Assembly (NCBI RefSeq): GCF_903166545.1
Contig: NZ_CAESCH010000001.1
Location: forward strand, 2,174,001 to 2,238,000
Reading direction: 5' to 3'
Origin: Metabacillus schmidteae
GTDB lineage: Bacteria; Bacillota; Bacilli; Bacillales; Bacillaceae
DNA length: 64,000 nucleotides
How positions within the stretch are numbered: position 1 is the first letter of the stretch; every line of letters starts with the position of its first letter. Under the pieces are notes generated by a model that worked only from the letters and a program-made list of their open reading frames with translations, was not told the DNA's origin and made no database searches. A program made the position numbers and the translations under genes. Positions 9,099-16,624 of this stretch are shown here, piece after piece.

Positions 9099-9267
9099 TA
9101 AATTTTAGATTAGGGTCATGTCAAATTGGGTAGAGAATAATGAAGGTTGTTGTCATATTTTGATTAGATTTTACGAACGTTCATACCACAATACCGACAG
9201 TATTGCTGGTAAAATAAGGGTGAGCCATAGCTTGTCAATATATTTAAATGAGAAAGGATGAAACTAT

Positions 9268-9948
9268 ATGAGACAAATAAAACGTTGTAGCAGTTTTCTT
9301 ATTATGACCATTATTTTAGTTTTTTCTCAAACAGTATTTGCATCTGAACTCGATCATAAAAATCGAGAAAACATCCTATCTCACGTACAAAGTGCCTTTC
9401 AAGCACAACAATTATTATCAGAGAAGCCACGAGAAAAAGAGGAATTGGTTCATATTTTATCTGATTACTTCGATAATGATGTGATAAATCAATATTTAAA
9501 TGAAAACATGTTTGAAGAAAATGGTAAGTATATTGTATATGGAACTGATTTTCCAATCTATGTAATTCCGTTTTTTTCCTATGATGAAAATACAAAGATT
9601 ATTGAACAAAAAGATCAAATTATTGTTTATGAATTTTTTCCAGCAAATTCAGATGGTCCAGTTAGCTATGATGAACATTATGAGTGGGTAAAATTAACAA
9701 AAACACAAAAAGGATTAATTATAACCGAAATTAAAAACTATGCAAAAGATTTGGAAGAAATAGATAATGATAAACAACAACCAAAAACAAAAACACAAAA
9801 TTCAACATTTAATACACGAATACTGAATAATAGTGAAGAAAATCAAGACTTTCTATTAAATCAAAACTTAAATCACATTTTCATACCTTATTTTTATTCG
9901 AAAACAAAAACGATCTTACATGATTTTTTCTATATAGAAATTATGTGA
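9268..9948 (+). CDS. Secreted protein of unknown function (DUF3993-like)
   Basis: 226 residues with a clear signal peptide: basic MRQIKR, a hydrophobic core, and a likely signal peptidase I site after VFA (about residue 25). The mature part is acidic to neutral with aromatic-rich strands (YIVYGTDFPIYVIPFFSYDE) and a low-complexity polar Q/K/T/N stretch near residues 165-190. The start follows GAAAGGATGAAACT. By size and position it could match B. subtilis YkuH and the DUF3993 family, but I am not certain. The C-terminal 40 residues look unstructured. No partner gene is evident. Confidence 0.7.
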   Translation: MRQIKRCSSFLIMTIILVFSQTVFASELDHKNRENILSHVQSAFQAQQLLSEKPREKEELVHILSDYFDNDVINQYLNENMFEENGKYIVYGTDFPIYVIPFFSYDENTKIIEQKDQIIVYEFFPANSDGPVSYDEHYEWVKLTKTQKGLIITEIKNYAKDLEEIDNDKQQPKTKTQNSTFNTRILNNSEENQDFLLNQNLNHIFIPYFYSKTKTILHDFFYIEIM

Positions 9949-9976
9949 TTTTTTTCAGGAAAATCTCAAAAAACAA

Positions 9977-10011
9977 TTGACATTGAAACTGATAATCATT
10001 ATCATTATAAA
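9977..10011 (+). promoter_or_regulatory. Sigma-A promoter overlapped by a perfect Fur box
   Basis: TTGACA (9977) - 17 bp - TATCAT (10000) and TTGAAA (9983) - 17 bp - TATAAA (10006) overlap. The Fur 7-1-7 motif TGATAATCATTATCA at 9990-10004 is perfect and covers the -10 region. This predicts repression by Fur-iron and expression in iron starvation. No open reading frame follows; the transcript would be the small RNA below. Confidence 0.85.
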
Positions 10012-10140
10012 TGAGAAAGATAATCAACTACTGCCTGCCTATTGCTACGTAGGAACTTGATTAGTCATAAACTCTCGTTTTTCCCCAAACCCCTTTAATA
10101 GAGTGAAAAAAGCTTGGCTGGTCACCAAGCTTTTTTCTTT
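10012..10140 (+). ncRNA. fsrA: Fur-regulated small RNA, FsrA candidate
   Basis: A transcript of about 120-128 nt is bounded by the Fur-controlled promoter and a strong intrinsic terminator, with no coding frame. It can fold with a 5' stem (TAATCAA at 10021 with TTGATTA at 10047, extended by CTAC/GTAG). It then has an unpaired C-rich segment, TTTTTCCCCAAACCCCTTT around 10079-10097, followed by the terminator hairpin. C-rich loops that pair with G-rich ribosome sites are the targeting feature of B. subtilis FsrA, the iron-sparing sRNA, which as I recall lies between ykuI and ykuJ, the same neighbourhood. Transcript ends are inferred. The B. subtilis RNA is about 84 nt, so this one may be longer. 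Confidence 0.8.
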
Positions 10141-10142
10141 TT
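10106..10142. terminator. Bidirectional terminator between fsrA and the glutaredoxin gene
   Basis: Perfect 12-bp stem AAAAAAGCTTGG / CCAAGCTTTTTT with a 7-nt loop. T-runs appear on either strand, so it can end the sRNA on + and the glutaredoxin gene on -. Confidence 0.92.
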
Positions 10143-10145
10143 TAC

Positions 10146-10379
10146 TTATAGACCCAATAGTTCCTCAAGTTTTTTTAAATCAAATCCTGGAACCACATGT
10201 TCGTCCACTGTAACAGTTGGTGTTGAGGTTGATTTTAAATCTTCAACAAGGACTTTTCGGGCATCTGTGTCAGCAGATACATCCTTTTCTATATAAGTAA
10301 TATGATAATGATCAAGGAATTTTTTGACAACTTGACAAGGTGGGCAACTAGGTTGAGTATATACGATAACTTTTTTCAC
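10146..10379 (-). CDS. Glutaredoxin-like protein
   Basis: A 77-residue thioredoxin-fold protein. The redox motif CPPC (residues 12-15) sits in YTQPSCPPCQVVKKFL, and the cis-Pro motif TPTV is at residues 53-56. It probably reduces disulfides or mixed thiols in the cytoplasm. NrdH/glutaredoxin-family electron donors for ribonucleotide reductase look similar, but no nrd gene is nearby. It is transcribed toward the sRNA and shares its terminator. Confidence 0.88.
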   Translation of the reverse strand: MKKVIVYTQPSCPPCQVVKKFLDHYHITYIEKDVSADTDARKVLVEDLKSTSTPTVTVDEHVVPGFDLKKLEELLGL

Positions 10380-10772
10380 GTTTATCCCCCAATAACAGTG
10401 TAGTGATATTCTACCTTAGTTTATCAGAAACATCCATCACATGTATCTTATTTTTGCTCACTATAAAAAACTGTTTTATGAACGTTTAATAATATGTGTT
10501 ACAATTAGACAGGCTACTACTTCACAGAAAAGATAAATAAACGGCAGCATTCCAATAAATATGTTGAAAAAATGTGTTCAAAGTAAAGGAAGTTTCACAA
10601 TCAATAGATAATTTCCTTGGAAATCCTTACATACATAGTGTAAAATTGACATGGCACAAAGTTAAGTTGCTGATTATTGAATCGTCGTTTAGTGGATAGA
10701 ATGAGTGGTAGAGTAAAACAATAAAATGAAGGAATTAGTTATACGTTAACTCTTCCGGAAGGGGGATACCTA
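10380..10772. other. Non-coding stretch upstream of ykuJ
   Basis: No convincing gene. It holds the divergent glutaredoxin promoter region and a candidate ykuJ promoter, TTGGAA at 10617 - 18 bp - TAAAAT at 10641, which would leave a leader of about 120 nt. A second TACAAT-type -10 lies near 10499. Confidence 0.4.
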
Positions 10773-11009
10773 GTGTCACAGCTTTTAGGTATTATTACAA
10801 GACTTCAAAATCTTCAAGAAAATTCTGGTTCAGGTGAACCTGTACAACGTTTTTTTGAGGTTGAAGGTGAAAAACGTTGTAGTGTAAAATATTTTGACAA
10901 AAATAGCACGTTTGAACTTGAAGTATATCAAAAGGGTGAAAAACCTCAATCATATCAATTTGATAATATCGATATGATTGCTATGGAAATTTTCGATCTC
11001 CTCCAATAA
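10773..11009 (+). CDS. ykuJ: YkuJ family protein
   Basis: 78 residues, mixed alpha/beta, matching the small conserved Bacillus YkuJ family (SQLLGIITRLQNLQENSGSG at the start). Function is unknown. The start is GTG at 10773 behind GGAAGGGGG. It is followed 25 bp later by ykzF, so the two form a small operon ending at the terminator at 11183. Confidence 0.9.
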   Translation: MSQLLGIITRLQNLQENSGSGEPVQRFFEVEGEKRCSVKYFDKNSTFELEVYQKGEKPQSYQFDNIDMIAMEIFDLLQ

Positions 11010-11034
11010 TATGCTTAAACATTAAGGAGGCATA

Positions 11035-11160
11035 ATGAAAAAAGAGCCTTTTGTTATTTGTCCATTTTGTGATGGACAAGGACCACTTTCAGAATCATTA
11101 ACAGCACAATCTAACCAAAACGTGATCTTTACTTGCTCTCAATGTCAGGAATCCATTTAA
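11035..11160 (+). CDS. ykzF: Small zinc-ribbon protein YkzF
   Basis: A 41-residue protein with two CxxC knuckles, CPFC (residues 9-12) and CSQC (34-37), spaced as in a zinc ribbon. AAGGAGG lies 4 nt before the ATG. Position directly after ykuJ matches B. subtilis ykzF. Function is unknown; a nucleic-acid or protein-binding zinc knuckle is the likely type. Confidence 0.9.
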   Translation: MKKEPFVICPFCDGQGPLSESLTAQSNQNVIFTCSQCQESI

Positions 11161-11182
11161 GAACATTGAGACTAGTAAAGGG

Positions 11183-11215
11183 AAATAGCCATACCAAAAG
11201 GTATGGCTATTTTTT
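11183..11215 (+). terminator. Terminator of ykuJ-ykzF
   Basis: AAATAGCCATACC / GGTATGGCTATTT stem, 4-nt loop and T-run. Confidence 0.92.
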
Positions 11216-11308
11216 ATTCATAATATTGCTTGTCTCCTTCATATAGTATAGTAACAATGATTTTGTCTACGGGAAGGCTAACAATGATATATGACAAGGA
11301 GTTGTGAG

Positions 11309-11827
11309 ATGATTGATTCTTTCACCTTTTATAATGTCTCTGAAAAGAATATGTCCTTTCAAAATGTGCTTGAGCGTATAAAAGGCTTTATGTTAAAGGA
11401 TCCGCGTTCTGTATATGTACTGTCTATAGGGTCAGATTCACATGTCCATCAAACAGAAACGAAGTTTATCACAGCTGTCCATCTTCATAGGATTGGTAAA
11501 GGTGCGTGGGGCTGTTTAAAAAATTATACTGTGAAGCGACCAATCACTAGTATAAGAGAAAAAATATCTATGGAAACTGCCCTTAGTCAGGAAATTGCTT
11601 ATTATTTTACATCAAAGTACTTAATGGAGTTATCAGATATTTTAATTCCTTTTGCTGATGAAGGAGCAGATTTAGTATTTGAAATACACTTGGATATTGG
11701 AAGAAAAGGAATGACAAAGGAATTAATTCAAGAAATGACAGGGAGAATTGAAGCCATGGGAATTGAGGCAAAAATAAAACCGGAATCATATACAGCTTTT
11801 AGCTATGCCAATAGATATACGAAATGA
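11309..11827 (+). CDS. ykuK: RNase H-like protein YkuK
   Basis: A 172-residue member of the YkuK family. It has the predicted RNase H-type fold: VLSIGSDSHVHQ carries the first acidic residue, DEGADLVFEIHLDIGRKG a second acidic cluster, and the C-terminus keeps the conserved Y-T-AFSYANRYTK. No activity is established as far as I know. The ATG at 11309 is chosen because AAGGAG lies 7 nt upstream; the frame extends six codons further without a ribosome site. Confidence 0.88.
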   Translation: MIDSFTFYNVSEKNMSFQNVLERIKGFMLKDPRSVYVLSIGSDSHVHQTETKFITAVHLHRIGKGAWGCLKNYTVKRPITSIREKISMETALSQEIAYYFTSKYLMELSDILIPFADEGADLVFEIHLDIGRKGMTKELIQEMTGRIEAMGIEAKIKPESYTAFSYANRYTK

Positions 11828-11851
11828 AAATTATATAGTATTAAATAAGAA

Positions 11852-11878
11852 GATACTCTGCAAGAGTATCATTTTTTT
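11852..11878 (+). terminator. Terminator of ykuK
   Basis: GATACTC / GAGTATC stem with 5-nt loop and seven T. Confidence 0.85.
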
Positions 11879-12206
11879 GTCATACGTTAAGAAAGAATAA
11901 ATTAAGCTGTCTGGAAGAATATATGATGTGATGGCTAATTTTAAGAGAGAATTATTCGTGCACCAGCGCACCACACTCCGCCTTTCATGCTCGCCAGTCA
12001 GCGAGTTTTATTTTTTGAAAACACTTTCATAGGTGAATGATTGTTACGTCCTAATCTCTCCATAAGGACTTGGCAATTTCTAATCTTTTCACAAATATAG
12101 GATGGTAAACGAAGAAATAGAAATACATTTTATGATATGATAGATTAGGAACCTTTAACACACCTCTTTGTGGAGAAAAATAGCTTTTTAAGAGAGGAAG
12201 AACAAC
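11879..12206. other. Intergenic region before darB with a GC-rich hairpin
   Basis: No gene seen. A GC-rich patch at 11961-12005 stands out in AT-rich DNA. It ends in a terminator-like hairpin CTCGC / GCGAG (11990-12005) followed by TTTTATTTTTT. Part of it (11972-11995) recurs at 50121-50144. No c-di-AMP riboswitch was recognised before darB. Confidence 0.5.
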
Positions 12207-12677
12207 ATGTTTAGCTTAGATGACAATGAATTGAACGGATTAACTATACAGGATTTAATGATTTCAGGAGATAAAGTAGCTCATGTTCAAATAGGTAATA
12301 ATTTAGAGCATGCCTTGCTTGTTTTAACGAAAACAGGCTATACAGCCATCCCTGTTTTAGATCCAACGTTTAAATTACATGGACTTATTGGAATGAATTT
12401 AATCATGGACAATATTTTTGGACTAGAACGAATTGAATTCGAAAAGTTAGATAGGATGAAGGTTGAAGAAGTGATGAATACGGATATTCCTAGATTATAT
12501 TTACATGATTCGCTTGAAAAAGGATTAGAGCTTGTTGTGAATCATCCATTTGTTTGCGTGATAAATGAAACTAACACTTTTGAAGGAATATTTACAAGAA
12601 GAGCAATATTAAAAAAGGTAAAAAAGCAAGTCGACTTACTAAAAATGAACATGTATGTGAATAATGAAAAAGATTGA
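12207..12677 (+). CDS. darB: CBS-domain c-di-AMP receptor DarB
   Basis: 156 residues made of two CBS motifs (about 10-70 and 80-142), e.g. TGYTAIPVLDP and FEGIFTRRAILKK. It is the orthologue of B. subtilis YkuL/DarB, which binds c-di-AMP. In its free form DarB activates the stringent-response enzyme Rel and pyruvate carboxylase. The ATG follows GAGGAAGAACAAC. Its place between ykuK and ccpC is conserved, though here two genes are inserted before ccpC. Confidence 0.9.
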   Translation: MFSLDDNELNGLTIQDLMISGDKVAHVQIGNNLEHALLVLTKTGYTAIPVLDPTFKLHGLIGMNLIMDNIFGLERIEFEKLDRMKVEEVMNTDIPRLYLHDSLEKGLELVVNHPFVCVINETNTFEGIFTRRAILKKVKKQVDLLKMNMYVNNEKD

Positions 12678-12686
12678 AAGACTAGT

Positions 12687-12732
12687 AAAAGGGACTGTCC
12701 TCATTTCAAAACAAAAGGACCGTCCCTTTTAT
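12687..12732 (+). terminator. Terminator of darB
   Basis: AAAAGGGAC-T-GTCCT pairs with AGGAC-C-GTCCCTTTT across a 15-nt loop, T-rich at the end. Confidence 0.85.
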
Positions 12733-12777
12733 TCAGCTTGTGAAGTTTTATAGTACTTATTTTATAAAGGCGGTATT

Positions 12778-14286
12778 ATGTCAATGGAACAAGATCAGTT
12801 TGTATTAGAAACAAAGGGTCGTAAAACAAAACGGCCTTATGTACTAGCTACCGTGATGTTGGCAATGTTTATGGCAGCAATTGAAGCTACAATTGTAGCA
12901 ACGGCAATGCCTGCAATTGTGGCTGAATTAGAGGATTTTTCTCTATATAGCTGGGTATTTTCATCTTATTTATTAATGAATGCTGTGACTGTGTTGATTT
13001 ATGGAAAATTATCGGACTTATTTGGTAGGAAGCCTGTTTTGACAGTGGGGATCGTTATCTTTTTATTCGGATCTGTTTTTTGTGGAGTGGCTTCATCTAT
13101 GGAAATGCTTATTTTTGCACGTTTTGTTCAAGGATTTGGTGCTGGTGCAATTATGCCTATTGCTACAACGATTGTAGGCGATATCTATACAAAGGAAGAA
13201 AGGGCAAAGATTCAAGGTTTTTTATCTAGTGTATGGGGAATCTCAGCGATTATGGGTCCTGCTATTGGTGGTTTGTTAGTTGAATTTGTAAGTTGGAGAT
13301 TTGTTTTTTGGATCAATATTCCACTTGGAGTTCTTGCCATAATCGGATTATATTTATTTCTACATGAAAACATAGAGAAGCAAAAACCAAAGATTGATTA
13401 TGGCGGTGCTATCTTTCTAACAATTGCTGTAACCTCCTTTATGTTTATTTTAGTCGAAGGAGGAGTCCGATTTGAGTGGCTATCAATACCAGTCTTATTG
13501 TTAGGTCTATTATCCATACTAAGCTTCATTATTTTTGTGTTTTATGAAAGAAAAGTTGATAACCCTATGATGCCGTTTGATCTCTGGAAAGAAAGATCTA
13601 TTTTAATCGCAAATCTTACATCCTTAACAACAGGAGTTATGTTAATAGGATTATCAACATTTCTTCCAACATTTGTGCAAGGGGTTATGGAGGAAAAGGC
13701 GATCGTAGCTGGCTTTGCTTTGACGGCAATGTCAGTAGGTTGGCCTATTGCTGCAATGATTTCTGGAAGGGCTATTTTGAAAATTGGTTTTAGAACAACC
13801 TCTATTTTGGGAGGAATATCTCTAATTTTGGGAAGTATTGTTTTTATATTATTATCAAGCAGTGATAGCCCGGTGTTTGCTGCTTTTGGATCTTTTTTAG
13901 TTGGTATAGGTATGGGACTAACAACTACAGCTTTTATTGTTTCGATTCAAAGTACAGTTGAATGGAATAAAAGAGGTGTTGCAACGGCAACCAATATGTT
14001 TATGAGAAACGTTGGAAGCACAATTGGTGCGGCTTTATTAGGTGGTATCTTAAACAGCCAGTTACTTTCGTACTTCACTAGGAAAGGGGTGGAGAATGAA
14101 TTAAATCTCGATTCAACTACTCTTTTATTAGATGAACAACAAAGAACTTCATTAACTGCAAAAGCAAGAATGCTTCTACAAGAAGGTCTTGAAATAGCTC
14201 TACATAATGTTTTTTTAGTTGTATTAGGGTTTGCGATTTTAAGCTTCATTCTCATTACCTTTCTGCCCAAGAAAGAAAAAATATAG
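12778..14286 (+). CDS. DHA2-family (14-TM) MFS drug exporter
   Basis: 502 residues with the hallmarks of the EmrB/QacA branch: motif D1 at the start of TM1 (AMFMAAIEATIVATAMPAI), motif A GKLSDLFGRKPV in loop 2-3, motif C GISAIMGPAIGGLLVE in TM5 and about 14 hydrophobic helices. It is a proton-driven multidrug exporter of the plasma membrane by family; the substrate is unknown. The ATG at 12778 follows AAAGGCGG at 4 nt; the ATG two codons later is also possible. It sits between darB and ccpC, so it is an insertion relative to B. subtilis. Confidence 0.9.
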   Translation: MSMEQDQFVLETKGRKTKRPYVLATVMLAMFMAAIEATIVATAMPAIVAELEDFSLYSWVFSSYLLMNAVTVLIYGKLSDLFGRKPVLTVGIVIFLFGSVFCGVASSMEMLIFARFVQGFGAGAIMPIATTIVGDIYTKEERAKIQGFLSSVWGISAIMGPAIGGLLVEFVSWRFVFWINIPLGVLAIIGLYLFLHENIEKQKPKIDYGGAIFLTIAVTSFMFILVEGGVRFEWLSIPVLLLGLLSILSFIIFVFYERKVDNPMMPFDLWKERSILIANLTSLTTGVMLIGLSTFLPTFVQGVMEEKAIVAGFALTAMSVGWPIAAMISGRAILKIGFRTTSILGGISLILGSIVFILLSSSDSPVFAAFGSFLVGIGMGLTTTAFIVSIQSTVEWNKRGVATATNMFMRNVGSTIGAALLGGILNSQLLSYFTRKGVENELNLDSTTLLLDEQQRTSLTAKARMLLQEGLEIALHNVFLVVLGFAILSFILITFLPKKEKI

Positions 14287-14290
14287 TGGG

Positions 14291-14320
14291 GACTGCCCTT
14301 AATTTATGGGCAGTCTGTTT
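14291..14320 (+). terminator. Terminator between the exporter and the VOC gene
   Basis: GACTGCCC / GGGCAGTC stem with a 9-nt loop and TGTTT tail; the genes converge here. Confidence 0.8.
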
Positions 14321-14321
14321 A

Positions 14322-14702
14322 TTATGAATCATTCCTACTCTTTTGAAGGAATTCTATTCTGTTCATAAAAGGATCATAAAAGGAAAATCGTTCTATTCCT
14401 GGAAGAGATGTCTCTTCCTTTATTGTGACATTATGTTTTCTTAAAACATTTCGTGCTTCTTGTATATCTTCCACTATAAAGGCAGGATGACGTTTACTTA
14501 TCGTCTCTTCAAACGATTCTACACCTATATGAAGGTGAATATCACCGGCTTTACACCAAAAACCCCCGTTTCTCTTTAATTCCTCAGGCTTTTCAACTTC
14601 TTCAAATTTTAATAAATCTAGATAAAAGCTTTTAGCTATATGTTCTTTCCCGAACGGTACACAAATTTGAATATGATCTAAACCTATGATAGAAATATCC
14701 AT
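14322..14702 (-). CDS. VOC/glyoxalase-fold protein
   Basis: 126 residues with the paired beta-alpha-beta-beta-beta modules of the vicinal oxygen chelate family. DHIQICVPFGKEHIAKSFYLD at the N-terminus carries the first metal His, GDIHLHIGVE the second, and FYDPFMNRIEFLQ the last acidic ligand. A metal enzyme acting on a glyoxalase- or dioxygenase-type substrate is likely; the substrate is unknown. The ATG at 14702 is preferred because AAAGGAGG lies 9 nt upstream. It is divergent from ccpC and shares its intergenic region. Confidence 0.85.
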   Translation of the reverse strand: MDISIIGLDHIQICVPFGKEHIAKSFYLDLLKFEEVEKPEELKRNGGFWCKAGDIHLHIGVESFEETISKRHPAFIVEDIQEARNVLRKHNVTIKEETSLPGIERFSFYDPFMNRIEFLQKSRNDS

Positions 14703-14805
14703 TTCAAACAACCTCCTTTAAAATAGATCTTTACAAAAATAAGCAATATCCTTATGATACTATTGACATCTTAATAATAAAATTAGGATAAAAATGATAC
14801 TTGTC

Positions 14806-14820
14806 ATAAGGGAAACTTAT
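14806..14820. promoter_or_regulatory. Candidate CcpC dyad (ATAA-N7-TTAT)
   Basis: ATAA-GGGAAAC-TTAT matches the CcpC binding dyad known from B. subtilis citB/citZ exactly and ends 19 bp before the ccpC start. TTGACA at 14763 may be the -35 of the ccpC promoter. Autoregulation is inferred. Confidence 0.5.
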
Positions 14821-14839
14821 TGTATAAAAGGGTGAGCGA

Positions 14840-15727
14840 ATGCAAACATCAGAACTTAGAATGCTTGTGGTATTAGCTGAAGAGATGAATATGAGAAAAG
14901 CGTCAGAACGGTTATTTGTTTCTCAACCAGCATTATCACAGCGTTTACAAACGATTGAGAAATCTTGGGGATTACAATTATTTATCCGATCGCAAAAGGG
15001 GCTTACATTAACTCCTGCTGGTGAAAAAATTGTTGCCTATGCCCGGGAGGTTGTATTGAAAGAAGATAAAGTGAAAGAGGAATTACTAGCACTAGAAGGT
15101 GAGGTGCATGGAACATTAAAGCTTGCAGTTGCCTCAATAATTGGGCAACATTGGTTACCAAGTGTGCTAAAAACGTATGTAAGAAAATTTCCTCATGCCA
15201 AAATTTCTCTTATAACCGGGTGGAGTAGTGAAATTTTAAAAAGTATGTATGAGGATCATGTGCATGTAGGGATTATTCGTGGTGATCCTGAATGGAAGGG
15301 TATGAAAAAACACCTATTAACGGACACACTATACCTTGTTGATACAGAGATACAAAATATTGAAGAGGTACTACATACTGAAAGACCTTTTATCCAATTT
15401 AAAAGTGATTCCTCATATTATCAGGAAATACAAGACTGGTGGCATCGTCAATTCAATACATCTCCAAAAAGAACCATTGTTGTAGACCAAATTGAAACTT
15501 GTAAACAAATGGCCTTAAATGGTATTGGGTATGCAATCCTTCCTTCCGTCACATTAAAAGAAGAAGAGCAGGAGGTTTTCAAAATTCCGCTTCTTGATGA
15601 TGATGGAAAACCAATTGAAAGAAATACTTGGTTATTAGGCTTTGAGTCATCTTTTGAATTAAAACAAGTAAAGGCATTTTTGGAGATTGTTGAGGAACAT
15701 CAAAAGGGAGAGTATAAACATTTATAA
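14840..15727 (+). CDS. ccpC: LysR-type citrate-responsive regulator CcpC
   Basis: A 295-residue LysR regulator with an N-terminal winged helix-turn-helix (residues 3-62; KASERLFVSQPALSQRLQTIEK) and a periplasmic-binding-protein-like effector domain. The sequence follows B. subtilis CcpC closely as I recall it (LKLAVASIIGQHWLP, ISLITGWSSEILKSMYEDHVH). CcpC represses TCA-branch genes citB and citZ, with citrate as the signal. The ATG follows GGGTGAGCGA. In B. subtilis ccpC lies right after ykuL; here an exporter and a VOC gene intervene. Confidence 0.93.
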   Translation: MQTSELRMLVVLAEEMNMRKASERLFVSQPALSQRLQTIEKSWGLQLFIRSQKGLTLTPAGEKIVAYAREVVLKEDKVKEELLALEGEVHGTLKLAVASIIGQHWLPSVLKTYVRKFPHAKISLITGWSSEILKSMYEDHVHVGIIRGDPEWKGMKKHLLTDTLYLVDTEIQNIEEVLHTERPFIQFKSDSSYYQEIQDWWHRQFNTSPKRTIVVDQIETCKQMALNGIGYAILPSVTLKEEEQEVFKIPLLDDDGKPIERNTWLLGFESSFELKQVKAFLEIVEEHQKGEYKHL

Positions 15728-15831
15728 AAATTTGAATTCGACAATATGACAAATTTAGCTTATATCTTGTCAACAGATTGTTCCTTTGATACAGTAAAGA
15801 ATGACTGACATAGTACAAGGAGGAAATACAT

Positions 15832-16542
15832 ATGAAAATGATGGATGCAAATGAGATTATCTCATTTATACAAAACAGTACTAAATCAACACCTGTAAAG
15901 GTTTATGTAAAAGGAAACCTTGAAGGAATAAACTTTGGTGAATCAGCACAAACGTTTATTACTGGAAACACAGGAGTTGTTTTCGGGGAATGGGCTGATA
16001 TTGAAGCAGCATTAGAGAGCAACAAAGAAAACATCGAAGATTACGTTATTGAAAATGACCGTCGTAATTCAGCGATCCCTTTATTAGACTTAAAAGGAAT
16101 TAAAGCACGAATTGAGCCGGGTGCAATTATTCGTGATCAAGTAGAAATTGGTGACAATGCAGTCATTATGATGGGGGCTTCTATCAATATTGGTTCAGTT
16201 ATTGGTGAAGGAACAATGATTGATATGAACGCAACATTAGGTGGACGTGCTACAGTAGGTAAAAACTGTCACATTGGTGCAGGTTCTGTATTAGCTGGTG
16301 TAATTGAGCCGCCTTCTGCAAAACCAGTAGTTATTGAAGATGATGTATTAATCGGTGCTAATTGTGTTGTTCTTGAAGGTGTAACTGTTGGTAAAGGGGC
16401 TGTTGTAGGTGCTGGATCTATCGTAACGAAAGACGTTGAGCCATATACTGTTGTTTATGGTGCACCAGCTCGTAAAATTAAAGATATTGATGCTCAAACA
16501 CAATCTAAAACAGAAATTATGCAAGAGTTAAGACAATTATAA
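15832..16542 (+). CDS. dapD: Tetrahydrodipicolinate N-acetyltransferase
   Basis: 236 residues: an N-terminal alpha/beta domain (1-80) and a left-handed beta-helix of hexapeptide repeats (about 90-215; e.g. [22 protein letters not shown]). It transfers acetyl from acetyl-CoA to tetrahydrodipicolinate in the acetylase branch of lysine and meso-diaminopimelate synthesis, which feeds peptidoglycan. AAGGAGG precedes the ATG. It corresponds to B. subtilis YkuQ/DapH and forms a unit with the deacetylase gene downstream. Confidence 0.95.
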   Translation: MKMMDANEIISFIQNSTKSTPVKVYVKGNLEGINFGESAQTFITGNTGVVFGEWADIEAALESNKENIEDYVIENDRRNSAIPLLDLKGIKARIEPGAIIRDQVEIGDNAVIMMGASINIGSVIGEGTMIDMNATLGGRATVGKNCHIGAGSVLAGVIEPPSAKPVVIEDDVLIGANCVVLEGVTVGKGAVVGAGSIVTKDVEPYTVVYGAPARKIKDIDAQTQSKTEIMQELRQL

Positions 16543-16549
16543 GAATGGT

Positions 16550-16616
16550 GAGGATGACTCTAAATGGCCTATATTAGACTATTTGGTATAGTCATCCTCT
16601 TCTGTATAGAGAGGAT
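16550..16616 (+). promoter_or_regulatory. Two mutually exclusive hairpins between dapD and dapL
   Basis: Hairpin 1 pairs GAGGATGACT (16550-16559) with AGTCATCCTC (16590-16599). Hairpin 2 pairs ATCCTCT (16594-16600) with AGAGGAT (16610-16616), which contains the dapL ribosome site. They share 16594-16599, so only one can form. Control of dapL translation by this switch is inferred. Confidence 0.5.
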
Positions 16617-16624
16617 TGGTCATT

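Noticed and set aside
9118..9261. 47-codon open frame beginning MSNWVENNEGCCHILIRFYE
   Set aside because: It has no usable ribosome site (AGGG only 2 nt before the ATG), overlaps the ribosome site of the next gene, and the composition is not typical of a real protein. It could be a relic but is not supported.
15728..15831. Lysine riboswitch before dapD
   Set aside because: The gap is only about 100 bp and lacks L-box conserved sequences or a terminator.
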